A stretch of DNA of 63,860 nt from Caloranaerobacter sp. TR13 (GTDB taxonomy: Bacteria > Bacillota > Clostridia > Tissierellales > Thermohalobacteraceae): assembly GCF_001316435.1 (NCBI RefSeq), contig NZ_JXLL01000010.1, positions 1 through 63,860 of the forward strand, in the 5' to 3' direction. The position numbers and the translations under genes were made by a program. This document shows, in pieces, positions 42,468 through 51,273 of this stretch (position 1 is its first letter; every line of letters begins with the position of its first letter). The notes beneath the pieces are model-generated. The model was not told the DNA's origin and did not search any database. It saw only the letters and a list, made by a program, of their open reading frames with translations.

Positions 42468-44486
42468 ATGAAGAACAAGAGAAAAATTAAAATGGGATTA
42501 AGTTTTAAAATAACGTTTCTGTATATTATAATAATAACATTACTAATGTCTGGGTTTGGAATAATGTCTTATTTAAGATCGGTTGAAGTATTGAAAAGAG
42601 AATTAAAATCTACAACTTTGCAGTTAGTTAAACAAGTAGAATCAACGGTTGATAATTACTTAAACGGAATTGAAGAAAGTTTTATTACAATGACTCATGA
42701 CCAAAATGTTCAAAAAGCTATTGCTGATCCTGATAGTATAGATAGAATGCTTAAGAGTTTTGAAGGTTATATGAAAGCTCATAAGGATATAAAAAACATT
42801 TATTTAGGTACAAAAGATGGAAAAATGTATTTGTATCCTGAGGTAAAGTTAAGTGAAGGGTTTGACCCTACTGTAAGACCTTGGTATAAGAAGGCTGTAG
42901 CAAATAAGAAATTAATATGGACAGATCCATATATAGATGCAAGTACTGGAGAACTTGTTGTTTCTGCAGCAATGCCAATATACAACAAGTCAGGTTTTAA
43001 TGAATTTGTTGGAGTATTAGCTATAGATGTTTCTCTTGAAACATTAGCGAACATGGTAAATAATATTCAAGTTGGTAAAAAAGGGTACCCGGTTTTAATA
43101 GATAAAAATGGAAACATTATGACTCATAAAAATAGAGAACTAGTTGGGAAGCCAGTACCTGTTAAAGAAATAGTAGAAGCGATGAATAATAATAAAGAAG
43201 GTATTGTAGATTATAAGTTTGATGAAAATGGTAAATTGTATGACAAATTCGCTGTATTTACAACTGTTAATAGATTGGGTTGGAAAATACTCGCAGTTAT
43301 GTATGTTAACGAAATAAAAGAGAACGTTATGATAATTTTGAAAAACACATTGCTATTTGGTATTATTTTCCTATTAGTAGGTATTGCAGCTTCTTACTTA
43401 TTATCAAAATCTATAACTAAACCAATTAAGTCTTTAGTTGTTGAAATGAGAAGAATAAAAGATGGGGATTTAACTGCAAAATGCAATGTGAAAACTAAAG
43501 ATGAAATTGGTGAACTTGCAGAGAATTTCAATATTACTACATCAGAATTAAATAAGTTGATAAGAAATGTTAAGCAAGTAGTAAATGAAGTTACTTCGGC
43601 TTCTCAGAATTTAGCTGCTACTGCTGAAGAAGTAAGTGCTTCAGCAGAAGAAGTTACAAGTGCTGTGGAAGAAATTGCAAATGGTGCAACTGAACAGGCT
43701 GCAGATACTGAAAAAGGAGTTAAAATAGTAAATGGTTTAGCTGAAAAAATTGTTGAATTAAATACAAGTGCAGATGAAATGCTAAATTCAGCTAAAGAAA
43801 TAATGGATGTAAATACTTCTAGCATAGATTTAGTTGAAACACTTAAGGACAAGACAAAAGAAAATGAAGATGCAATTAACAGAATTGAAAGAGCGATTAT
43901 TGAGCTAGATAACAAGACTAAAAATATTGGAAATATTTTGGATACTATAACTTCAATTTCTGAACAGACTAATCTTTTAGCATTAAATGCTTTAATTGAA
44001 GCTGCTAGAGCAGGTGAACACGGAAAGGGATTTGCGGTTGTTGCAGATGAGATAAGAAAACTTGCTGAAGACTCTGGTAGTGCAGCAGATAGAATTAAAG
44101 AGATTATAACTGAAATTCAAAAAGAGAGTAAGAATACAGTTGAAATAATGAAAGAAGTTAAATCTAGGTCAGAGGAACAATCTCAAAATGTATTTGAAGT
44201 TAATAAAGCATTTGAACTTATATCTCAATCTATAGAAAAAATAACAGAAAAAATCGAAAACCTGTATGAATTTGTAAATGGTATAAATAAAGATAAAGAC
44301 TTGATTGTAGATTCTATAAGTAGTATTTCTGCTGTGTCAGAACAAACAGCAGCTTCATCAGAACAGGTAAGTGCATCAATGCAGCAACAGGCTTCAGCTA
44401 TAGAGGAAGTTGCTAGAGCAGCAGATAAGTTAAGTGGATTAGCAACAAACTTAGAAGAAGAAATGAATAGATTTAAGGTAGATTAA
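42468..44486 (+). CDS. Methyl-accepting chemotaxis protein (dCache, amino-acid-type motif)
   Basis: A 672-residue chemoreceptor with a short basic tail, a membrane segment (about 13-35), an extracellular double-Cache domain (about 40-285), a second membrane segment (about 290-312), a HAMP domain and a signalling coiled coil. The sensor contains [18 protein letters not shown] and GVLAIDVSL, matching the R-x-W-Y, Y-x-D and later D positions of the amino-acid-binding dCache motif (the first motif Tyr is Phe here). The hairpin tip reads [20 protein letters not shown], where most receptors have [10 protein letters not shown], so one Ala is Leu. GGAGG precedes the ATG, and a terminator follows. Confidence 0.93.
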   Translation: MKNKRKIKMGLSFKITFLYIIIITLLMSGFGIMSYLRSVEVLKRELKSTTLQLVKQVESTVDNYLNGIEESFITMTHDQNVQKAIADPDSIDRMLKSFEGYMKAHKDIKNIYLGTKDGKMYLYPEVKLSEGFDPTVRPWYKKAVANKKLIWTDPYIDASTGELVVSAAMPIYNKSGFNEFVGVLAIDVSLETLANMVNNIQVGKKGYPVLIDKNGNIMTHKNRELVGKPVPVKEIVEAMNNNKEGIVDYKFDENGKLYDKFAVFTTVNRLGWKILAVMYVNEIKENVMIILKNTLLFGIIFLLVGIAASYLLSKSITKPIKSLVVEMRRIKDGDLTAKCNVKTKDEIGELAENFNITTSELNKLIRNVKQVVNEVTSASQNLAATAEEVSASAEEVTSAVEEIANGATEQAADTEKGVKIVNGLAEKIVELNTSADEMLNSAKEIMDVNTSSIDLVETLKDKTKENEDAINRIERAIIELDNKTKNIGNILDTITSISEQTNLLALNALIEAARAGEHGKGFAVVADEIRKLAEDSGSAADRIKEIITEIQKESKNTVEIMKEVKSRSEEQSQNVFEVNKAFELISQSIEKITEKIENLYEFVNGINKDKDLIVDSISSISAVSEQTAASSEQVSASMQQQASAIEEVARAADKLSGLATNLEEEMNRFKVD

Positions 44487-44496
44487 AGAAAGATTA

Positions 44497-44528
44497 AAGC
44501 CAACTCTAAATGGGTTGGCTTTTTTTCT
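44497..44528 (+). terminator. Intrinsic terminator of the second chemoreceptor gene
   Basis: AAGCCAAC and GTTGGCTT form a stem with a TCTAAATGG loop, followed by TTTTTTC. Confidence 0.85.
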
Positions 44529-44599
44529 GTTTGAATATATTTTTTATTCCATGAAATACTAATAATTGAGTTTAATGTATTATTTATGAGGTGATTAAG

Positions 44600-46198
44600 G
44601 TGTTAAGATATTTTAGTAGATTGTTGAATTATTTTGTATTAAAAGCTAAAAATGATAGCGTATTAGATTCAAAATACTATCTAGAGACTGAAAAAATACC
44701 AAGGTCTATTGATGCTGTTAAAGAGAAACTTAAAAGGATATTTTCCGATTCAGGTGATTTTGTTTTACGCGAGATAGCATTGGGTGAAAATTCAGAAGTT
44801 AAAATATTAGTTGCATTTATTGATGGCATAACCAATAAGCAGACTGTAAATATAAATATTTTAAAAGCATTGATGGTAGAGTCTAGAATATCAAATCTAA
44901 ATAGAGTAGTAAACAAAGAAACTATTGTAGATATACTTAAGGATAACTTATTAAGTGTTGGGGATCTTAAAATTATTAGTGATTTTAAACATACAGTAGA
45001 TGATATTCTTGCGGGAGATACTATTATATATATAGACGGTCAAGATGTCGCATTTAAGGCAGATACTAAAGGTTGGGAATCAAGAGGCGTTGAGGAACCT
45101 GATACAGAAGCTGTTGTAAGAGGGCCTAGAGAAGGCTTTACAGAAACGTTAAGAACTAATACAGCACTTTTACGTAGAAAAATTCGGAATCCTAATTTGA
45201 AGTTTGAAATGATTAAGTTAGGAGAGCAGACTAATACGGATGTATGTATTTGTTATATAAAAGGTATAGCTAATCCGGATATCATAGAAACTGTTAAGAG
45301 AAGATTAGAAAATATAAAGATAGATGCAATACTTGAGTCAGGATATATAGAAGAATTTATTGAAGATGAACCATTTTCGATATTTCCTACTGTAGGAAAT
45401 AGTGAAAAACCAGATGTTGTAGCAGCTAAGCTGCTAGAAGGTAGAATTGCGATTTTATGTGATGGGACTCCTTTTGCATTAACAGTTCCATACCTGTTAA
45501 TAGAAACAATACAAGCAAGTGAAGACTATTATTCAAGACCATATTTTGCTTCGATAGCAAGATTTGCACGTGTGTTAGCTTTCTTGGGTTCAGTTATACT
45601 GCCTAGTTTTTATGTAGCATTAATTTCATTTCATGCTGATGTAATTCCATTTAAGTTATTATTGTCAGTATCTGCATCGAGAGAGGGATTGCCTACATCT
45701 GCTTTTACTGAAGCTTTATTAATGGTGCTCTCTTTTGAATTGTTAAGAGAAGCAGGTGTTAGAATGCCAAGACCAATTGGGCAAGCCGTAAGTATAGTAG
45801 GTGCTTTAGTACTTGGTGAAGCCGCAGTTAAAGCAGGCCTTGTTAGTAATTTGATGATTATGGTTACTGCATTGACTGCAATTAGCAGTTTTGTTGTACC
45901 TCCTATGGGTGGTACTATACCGATATTAAGAGTGCTATTTCTCATTCCTGCAAATATATTAGGGTTTATGGGGCTATTTTTATCTATATTTGTAGTTCTC
46001 ATTCATTTATGCTCATTAAGGTCATTTGGAGTGCCTTATACATCTCCATTTGCACCTCTTGACGGTATGGGATTAAAAGATTCCATTGTAAGATTTCCAA
46101 TATGGAGTATGTTTACAAGGCCTAAGGCTATTATTGGAAATAAAAATAGAAGGGCTAAGTATAGAATGAAAATTAATTATATAAAGAAAGAGGATTGA
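44600..46198 (+). CDS. Spore germinant receptor subunit A (GerA/GerKA family)
   Basis: A 532-residue protein of the GerA subunit family. A large soluble N-terminal region (about 1-290) contains IDGQDVAFKADTKGWESRGVEEPD and the hallmark EAVVRGPREGFTETLRTNTALLRRKI. About five membrane segments follow, with YSRPYFASIARFARVLAFLG and SREGLPTSAFTEALLMVLSF. With the B and C subunits it forms a nutrient receptor in the inner spore membrane. GTG 44600 with GAGGTG six bases upstream was chosen over GTG 44591. It is the first gene of a four-gene operon; an A/B/C set is enough for a complete receptor. The germinant is unknown. Confidence 0.93.
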   Translation: MLRYFSRLLNYFVLKAKNDSVLDSKYYLETEKIPRSIDAVKEKLKRIFSDSGDFVLREIALGENSEVKILVAFIDGITNKQTVNINILKALMVESRISNLNRVVNKETIVDILKDNLLSVGDLKIISDFKHTVDDILAGDTIIYIDGQDVAFKADTKGWESRGVEEPDTEAVVRGPREGFTETLRTNTALLRRKIRNPNLKFEMIKLGEQTNTDVCICYIKGIANPDIIETVKRRLENIKIDAILESGYIEEFIEDEPFSIFPTVGNSEKPDVVAAKLLEGRIAILCDGTPFALTVPYLLIETIQASEDYYSRPYFASIARFARVLAFLGSVILPSFYVALISFHADVIPFKLLLSVSASREGLPTSAFTEALLMVLSFELLREAGVRMPRPIGQAVSIVGALVLGEAAVKAGLVSNLMIMVTALTAISSFVVPPMGGTIPILRVLFLIPANILGFMGLFLSIFVVLIHLCSLRSFGVPYTSPFAPLDGMGLKDSIVRFPIWSMFTRPKAIIGNKNRRAKYRMKINYIKKED

Positions 46199-46199
46199 T

Positions 46200-47378
46200 A
46201 TGATTAAGCTAAAGAAAATTTCAGTTCTATTGCTGATGATCATATTTAATATTGCAATATTTACTGCTTGTTGGGATAATAAAGATTTAACAGAAAAAGC
46301 TTTTGTTACAGCTGTAGGTGTAGATAAAACTGATGAAGGTAAAATACAGTTGACTTTGCAAATAGTGAAACCTACTGTAGTAAAAGCTGGAGAGCAAGGG
46401 GCTCCACAAGAGGAAGCATTTTGGGTTTTTACAACTACTGGAGATACTATATTTGAAGCAGCTAAAAATCAATTAACTACGGTAAACAGAAAGCCTTTTT
46501 ATAATCATGCAGATTTAATGGTTTTAGGAGAGAAGTTTGCACGAAGTGGTATTATGGAAGCATTAGATTTTTGGGAGAGAAATCATGAACCGAGATTAGG
46601 AGCTGACATTATTGTTGCTAAAGGTACAACTGCAGAGGAAATATTAAAAGCTAAAAGTGATTTGGAAAAAATACCTTCCATGCATATAAAAAGCATATTA
46701 GAAAATAATAAAGCACTTGCGAAAATAAAGAAAATTACTATTATTGATGTTTTAAAGCAGCTTATTCAGCCAGGTTTAAGTCCAGCCATAGGTGCAATAG
46801 AGGTTGTCAAAAAAGAAAAAGTACAAAAAATTGAAAACATGAAAATAGAGAGTACTGCTGTTTTCAAAATGGATAAACTAATAGGATGGCTTAATGCTAC
46901 TCAAACTCGAGGGCTTTTATTTATACAAAATGAAGTTAAAAATGCAGTTTACAGTATAGATAACCCTTTAGATGAAAGTAAGAAAATTTCAATAGAGATA
47001 TCAAGTTCAAAAGGAAAAATAGATGTTAAAACAGTTGATGGAAAGTTAGTTTTGTTGATAGAAATTAAAGCAATTGGGAATATAGCAGATCAGCAGGGAA
47101 ATGGTGATTTAACTAAAAAAGAGATTTTTAAAAAGTTAAGTAAAGAGACAGAAAAAGCTATGAAAAAGGATATTGAAGATGTTGTAAATATTGCACAAAA
47201 GAAATATAAAAGTGATATTTTTGGATTTGGAGAAGTTGTTTATAAGAAACATTTAGACTATTGGAAACAAGTTAAAGACGATTGGTCAGATGTTTTTAGT
47301 AATGCTCCGGTTGAAATAAAGGTAGAAGTGAAAATTAGGGGGACTGGAATTGTGGGAAAGCCATCTAAAGTTAGGTGA
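46200..47378 (+). CDS. Spore germinant receptor subunit C, lipoprotein (GerC family)
   Basis: A 392-residue Ger(x)C family lipoprotein. The signal peptide ends in a lipobox FTAC with Cys24; the next residues CWDNKDLTEKAFVTAVGVD are the family hallmark. The rest is a three-domain extracytoplasmic protein with NRKPFYNHADLMVLGE and WERNHEPRLGADIIVAKG. The C subunit is attached to the outer face of the spore inner membrane and is needed for receptor function. The gene starts one base after the A-subunit stop, so it is translated from the same message. Confidence 0.94.
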   Translation: MIKLKKISVLLLMIIFNIAIFTACWDNKDLTEKAFVTAVGVDKTDEGKIQLTLQIVKPTVVKAGEQGAPQEEAFWVFTTTGDTIFEAAKNQLTTVNRKPFYNHADLMVLGEKFARSGIMEALDFWERNHEPRLGADIIVAKGTTAEEILKAKSDLEKIPSMHIKSILENNKALAKIKKITIIDVLKQLIQPGLSPAIGAIEVVKKEKVQKIENMKIESTAVFKMDKLIGWLNATQTRGLLFIQNEVKNAVYSIDNPLDESKKISIEISSSKGKIDVKTVDGKLVLLIEIKAIGNIADQQGNGDLTKKEIFKKLSKETEKAMKKDIEDVVNIAQKKYKSDIFGFGEVVYKKHLDYWKQVKDDWSDVFSNAPVEIKVEVKIRGTGIVGKPSKVR

Positions 47379-47392
47379 AGGCAGGGGTCAGT

Positions 47393-47605
47393 ATGGTAAT
47401 AGGTTTGATTACTATATATATTTTGATTGTAGTTTTTGATATACCAGTAATATCAAAAACAAATAAAAAGAAAAAAACTATTATTGTATATTCGATATTA
47501 CTAGGATTAAGTTTTATTATAAGTATACTTTTGATGCTTGAGAAAATGCCAACAACTCCTTCTATTGTTATTGAGAGTTTAGTAAAATCTGTTTTTACGA
47601 GGTGA
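47393..47605 (+). CDS. Small two-segment membrane protein, candidate germinant receptor D subunit
   Basis: A 70-residue protein with two hydrophobic segments (about 2-20 and 29-51) separated by a basic stretch KTNKKKKT. It lies inside the ger operon between the C and B genes. Some Bacillus ger operons contain a fourth small gene of this size and layout, the D subunit, reported to modulate receptor activity; this one fits by position and topology, not by a motif I can name. ATG 47393 with GGCAGGGG upstream was chosen over the GTG at 47375, which overlaps the C gene. Its end overlaps the start region of the next gene. Confidence 0.7.
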   Translation: MVIGLITIYILIVVFDIPVISKTNKKKKTIIVYSILLGLSFIISILLMLEKMPTTPSIVIESLVKSVFTR

Positions 47606-47610
47606 AGAAA

Positions 47611-48702
47611 TTGATTAGTAATGAAAAAATTTCACCAGTTCAATTATCATTTATTATAATGGGATTTATTTTTGGTAGCTCTGCTATAATAACGCCAGCA
47701 GCAGCTGCTTGTCAAGATTCGTGGCTAGCCTATATTATCGGTTGGGCTGGAGGTTATATATTAATTGGGATGTATGTATATATATCGATATTAAATCCAT
47801 CAAAAACATTTATAGAAATATTAAAAGATACTTTTGGAAAATATATAGGTAGTATTATTGGGATATTTTATGTTTGGTATTTTCTTCATTTAGCAGGACT
47901 TGTCTTTAGAAATTTGGGAGAGTTTATGGTGACATCTATTTACACTGAAACTCCACTTATTTTTATTATAGTTTCTATAGCCTTAGTATTAATTTATAGT
48001 TTAAAAAAAGGATTAGAAGTAATTGTTAAAGTATCACAGATAACAGTTCCAGTAATGTTGATTTTGGTTATTTCAATATTTTTATTGGTAATGAAACATT
48101 ATGAAGTGAAAAATCTACTGCCGTTTTTAGAATATGGATTTTCAAAAGTATTAAAGGTAGGTTTTTCTGTATTAACTTTTCCGTTTGGAGAAACTGTAGT
48201 ACTCTTAATGATATTCCCTTATATAAATAAACAAAAAGATTTATTTAAGGTATCTTATATTTCGCTTACAGTTATTGGCTTTATTTTACTAAGTGTAGTA
48301 ATGAGTAATTTGATGGCTTTAGGAGCAGATATGTTAAATAGAGATATGTTTCCATCGCATGTTACAATAAGCTTAATCCCTGGAATAGCCGTTGAACCAT
48401 TTATTTCTGTAAATTTGCTTATAGCTGGAAGTGTCAAGATAGTAATATGTATTTATGCTGCACTTATTGGAATTACACAATTATTTGACTTAGATGATTA
48501 TAAACCATTTATTATTCCTGTAGTTACAATTGCAATTGTAATTTCTATATGGATATATGATAGTTTGCCAGAAATGGTAAGATGGGCTGGGGAAGTATAT
48601 CCGTATTATGTTATTCCATTTCAAATTATAATACCAGCATTAGTATTGGTTATTTCAATTGTGAAAAATAGGGGGCAGAGAACAGAAAAAAGTAGGTACT
48701 AG
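47611..48702 (+). CDS. Spore germinant receptor subunit B, permease-like (GerB/GerKB family)
   Basis: A 363-residue membrane protein with about ten hydrophobic segments, of the spore germination permease family related to APC transporters. ISPVQLSFIIMGFIFGSSAI, ITPAAAACQDSWLAYIIGWA and the later FPFGETVVLLMIFPYIN are typical of GerB subunits, which contain the germinant-binding pocket. TTG 47611, after GAGGTG and six bases, is preferred; GTG 47602 is the alternative. The C-terminal tail GQRTEKSRY is encoded by heptamer-array DNA, and the TAG stop lies inside a TAGGTACTAGG unit. The native end was probably just after VLVISIVKN. Confidence 0.92.
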   Translation: MISNEKISPVQLSFIIMGFIFGSSAIITPAAAACQDSWLAYIIGWAGGYILIGMYVYISILNPSKTFIEILKDTFGKYIGSIIGIFYVWYFLHLAGLVFRNLGEFMVTSIYTETPLIFIIVSIALVLIYSLKKGLEVIVKVSQITVPVMLILVISIFLLVMKHYEVKNLLPFLEYGFSKVLKVGFSVLTFPFGETVVLLMIFPYINKQKDLFKVSYISLTVIGFILLSVVMSNLMALGADMLNRDMFPSHVTISLIPGIAVEPFISVNLLIAGSVKIVICIYAALIGITQLFDLDDYKPFIIPVVTIAIVISIWIYDSLPEMVRWAGEVYPYYVIPFQIIIPALVLVISIVKNRGQRTEKSRY

Positions 48703-48925
48703 GTACTGGGTATTAGATACTTGAGTAGAGAAATGTAAAATTGAAAATGTAAAATTAACTTGGCTATTTGTAATTTGCTGTTTGTCTTTTGCAGTAGAGA
48801 ATCAGTTCTTCACTACTGCTGATTTTTTGAGAGTTGAATTTTGATAATTGATAATCAACAATTGATAGATGCCAATTATCAATTGTAAATTGTTCATTAT
48901 CAATGGGCTATTGACTATCAACTAA
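48672..48925. repeat. Composite heptamer arrays after the ger operon
   Basis: GRGRACA units (48672-48690) run into the GerB end, then GGTACTR units (48692-48720). They continue as GAAATGT AAAATTG AAAATGT AAAATTA (48729-48756), TTGGCTA TTTGTAA TTTGCTG TTTGTCT TTTGCAG (48760-48795) and TTGATAA TTGATAA TCAACAA TTGATAG with further CAATTRT units (48841-48925). Five heptamer families follow each other in one gap. Confidence 0.8.
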
Positions 48926-48970
48926 TATATGATACTATTTTTATATAGTTGAATTTCTGGAGGAATGTTT

Positions 48971-49783
48971 ATGAAAGTAACAGCCCTTATTGGTGAAAGT
49001 GGTACGGGCAAGAGCTACAAGGCTATTATGTTGGCTAAAGAACTGGGTATAGAATATATAATTGACGACGGATTATTGATAAAAGGGACGAATGTTTTGG
49101 CAGGAAAGTCTGCTAAGAGGGAAGACACTATTGTAAGTGCAGTAAAAAGAGCTTTATTTATGGACAAGGATCATAGAAAAGAAATGAAGGAAGTTATAAA
49201 AAAACTTAGGCCTAATACTTTATTAATATTAGGTACATCTAATAGAATGGTAGATAAAATTGTTGAAACATTAGAACTCCCTGCAATAACTAAAAGAATA
49301 TATATACAAGACATATCTGATGAATATGAAATTGATTTAGCAAAAAAACAGAGGCAGTTAGAAGGGAAGCATGTTATTCCTGTACCGACTTTTGAGATAA
49401 AAAAAGAGTTTTCTGGATATTTTATAGATACCTTAAAAGTATTTTTTAGAAAACCAAATAATGATAAGCAGTATTTTGAAAAAACAGTAGTAAGACCTAC
49501 ATTCAGTTATTTAGGTAAATACACCATATCACGCAATGTAATAAGAGATTTAATTAAGTATGCTGCTTACAAGGTTATAGGTATTTCTAAGGTTGGGAAT
49601 ATAGATATAAAGACTAAAGAACAAGGAATAATAATTTCTTTAGATGTAGAAATGGTATATGGGAATCCAATAAGACCTCTTGTGAGAAGAATGCAGGAGC
49701 AGATAGTAAATGAAGTTGAATATATGACTTCTCTAAACATATTGTCTGTTGATGTTAGTGTCAAAAAAATGATAAAAATTTAA
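48971..49783 (+). CDS. P-loop ATPase fused to an Asp23/Gls24-like domain
   Basis: A 270-residue cytoplasmic protein of unknown function. The N-terminal half (about 1-165) is a P-loop domain with Walker A LIGESGTGKSYKAIMLAKEL, a LLILGTSNRM strand, and a region consistent with a AAA-like or kinase-like fold. The C-terminal ~100 residues (GKYTISRNVIRDLIKYAAYKV, then GIIISLDVEMVYGNPI and VRRMQEQIVNEVEYMTSLNI) resemble the Asp23/Gls24 (alkaline shock) family. ATG 48971 is six bases after GGAGGA; ATG 48965 sits on that site. Neighbours (ger operon, gdh) give no clear hint. I do not recognise the fusion as a described family. Confidence 0.7.
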   Translation: MKVTALIGESGTGKSYKAIMLAKELGIEYIIDDGLLIKGTNVLAGKSAKREDTIVSAVKRALFMDKDHRKEMKEVIKKLRPNTLLILGTSNRMVDKIVETLELPAITKRIYIQDISDEYEIDLAKKQRQLEGKHVIPVPTFEIKKEFSGYFIDTLKVFFRKPNNDKQYFEKTVVRPTFSYLGKYTISRNVIRDLIKYAAYKVIGISKVGNIDIKTKEQGIIISLDVEMVYGNPIRPLVRRMQEQIVNEVEYMTSLNILSVDVSVKKMIKI

Positions 49784-49788
49784 TATTT

Positions 49789-49817
49789 ATTTACAAAAAA
49801 ATATATATGTGTTATAA
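49789..49817 (+). promoter_or_regulatory. Promoter of glutamate dehydrogenase gene
   Basis: TTTACA (49789-49794), a 17-nt spacer and TATAAT (49812-49817) preceded by TG (extended -10). A 140-base leader follows that can fold a hairpin (TTAGGTTTTC/GAAAACCTTTTCCTAA, about 49863-49896); no riboswitch class was recognised in it. Confidence 0.75.
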
Positions 49818-49958
49818 TTCCCATGTGGAACGAAGATACTACATATCAATAATGTTATATAAGGTTAGGTTTTCAACATGAAAACCTTTTCCTAAAATAT
49901 ATAAATGTTAATGTTTTAACAAATATTAAATTACTATATATTATAAGGAGGTCCTATA

Positions 49959-51212
49959 ATGGCTGAAAAAACTTTAAATCCATTTGAGATTGCTCAACAA
50001 CAAATTAAGACAGCATGTGATAAGCTTGGGGCAGAACCAGAAGTATATGAATTATTGAAAGAGCCAATGAGAGTTCTAGAAGTGTCAATCCCTGTAAGAA
50101 TGGATGACGGAAGTATCAGAGTATTCAAAGGATTCAGATCACAGCACAATGACGCGCCTGGACCAACAAAAGGTGGTATAAGATTCCATCAAGATGTAAC
50201 TAGAGACGAAGTAAAAGCTTTATCAACTTGGATGACTTTCAAATGTGGAGTAATTGGTCTTCCATATGGTGGAGGAAAAGGTGGAATTATAGTTGACCCA
50301 CGTGAATTATCAGAAGGTGAATTAGAAAGATTATCAAGAGCTTACGCTAGAGCAATAGCTCCAATTATTGGAGATAAAAAAGATATACCAGCGCCAGACG
50401 TTAACACAAATGGACAAATAATGGCTTGGATGGTTGATGAATATTCAAAATTAAAAGGATACAACGTTCCTGGAGTATTTACTGGAAAGCCTGTTAGCTT
50501 CGGAGGTTCATTAGCAAGAACTGAAGCTACTGGATATGGTGTTGCTATAATGGTTAGAGAAGCAGCTAAGAGGTTAGGATTAAACTTAGCTGACTTAAAA
50601 GTAGCTGTTCAAGGTTTTGGTAACGTTGGAAGCTATGCAGCTATGTATATGGAAGAAATGGGAGCTAAAGTTATAGGTGTATCTGATTCATCAGCTTGTA
50701 TAATCAATGAAAACGGATTAAATGTTAAAGAATTAATGGAATACGTAAAAGAAAACAGACATGTAAAAGGCTTCCCTGGAGCTGAAAAAGAAGTTAACAG
50801 AGATGAAGTACTTACATTAGATGTTGATGTATTATTACCATGTGCATTAGAAAATCAAATAACTAGCAAAAATGCTAATGATATAAAAGCTAAGATTATA
50901 AGTGAGGGTGCTAATGGACCAACAACTCCTGAAGCAGACGAAATACTATACAATAAAGGAGTATTAGTAATTCCTGATATCTTAGCTAACTCAGGTGGAG
51001 TTACTGTTTCATACTTCGAATGGGTACAAAACTTAATGAATTACTACTGGAGCTTCGAAGAAGTACAAGAAAAAGAAGAAAGATTAATGGTGAAAGCGTT
51101 CAATGAAATATATGAATTAATGGAAGAACATAAAGTTAATATGAGAACTGCAGCATACATGATGTCAATTAAGAGAGTAGCTGAAGCTATGAAATTAAGA
51201 GGTTGGTATTAA
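49959..51212 (+). CDS. Glutamate dehydrogenase (NAD-type, catabolic-like)
   Basis: A 417-residue Glu/Leu/Phe/Val dehydrogenase family enzyme. Features: KGFRSQHNDAPGPTKGGIRF, the catalytic region WMTFKCGVIGLPYGGGKGGI with its conserved lysines, PAPDVNTNGQIMAWM, and the NAD-binding VQGFGNVGSYAA. Length and pattern match hexameric glutamate dehydrogenases of the RocG/GudB/clostridial type, which interconvert glutamate and 2-oxoglutarate with NAD. Codon use is markedly more optimised than in neighbouring genes (for example many GGA and CCA), as is common for abundant enzymes. AAGGAGG precedes the ATG, a strong promoter lies upstream and a terminator follows. Confidence 0.94.
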   Translation: MAEKTLNPFEIAQQQIKTACDKLGAEPEVYELLKEPMRVLEVSIPVRMDDGSIRVFKGFRSQHNDAPGPTKGGIRFHQDVTRDEVKALSTWMTFKCGVIGLPYGGGKGGIIVDPRELSEGELERLSRAYARAIAPIIGDKKDIPAPDVNTNGQIMAWMVDEYSKLKGYNVPGVFTGKPVSFGGSLARTEATGYGVAIMVREAAKRLGLNLADLKVAVQGFGNVGSYAAMYMEEMGAKVIGVSDSSACIINENGLNVKELMEYVKENRHVKGFPGAEKEVNRDEVLTLDVDVLLPCALENQITSKNANDIKAKIISEGANGPTTPEADEILYNKGVLVIPDILANSGGVTVSYFEWVQNLMNYYWSFEEVQEKEERLMVKAFNEIYELMEEHKVNMRTAAYMMSIKRVAEAMKLRGWY

Positions 51213-51215
51213 TAA

Positions 51216-51245
51216 AAAGCTGGCGTAATTGCCAGCTTTTTTTCG
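51216..51245 (+). terminator. Intrinsic terminator of the glutamate dehydrogenase gene
   Basis: AAAGCTGGC and GCCAGCTTTT form a strong stem with a GTAATT loop, followed by TTTTTC. Confidence 0.9.
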
Positions 51246-51273
51246 TTTGGACGAACTCTAATAGGAAGGGTGT

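Noticed and set aside
49818-49958. Riboswitch in the leader of the glutamate dehydrogenase gene
   Set aside because: A hairpin is present, but no conserved motif of a known riboswitch class and no terminator/antiterminator pair was seen.
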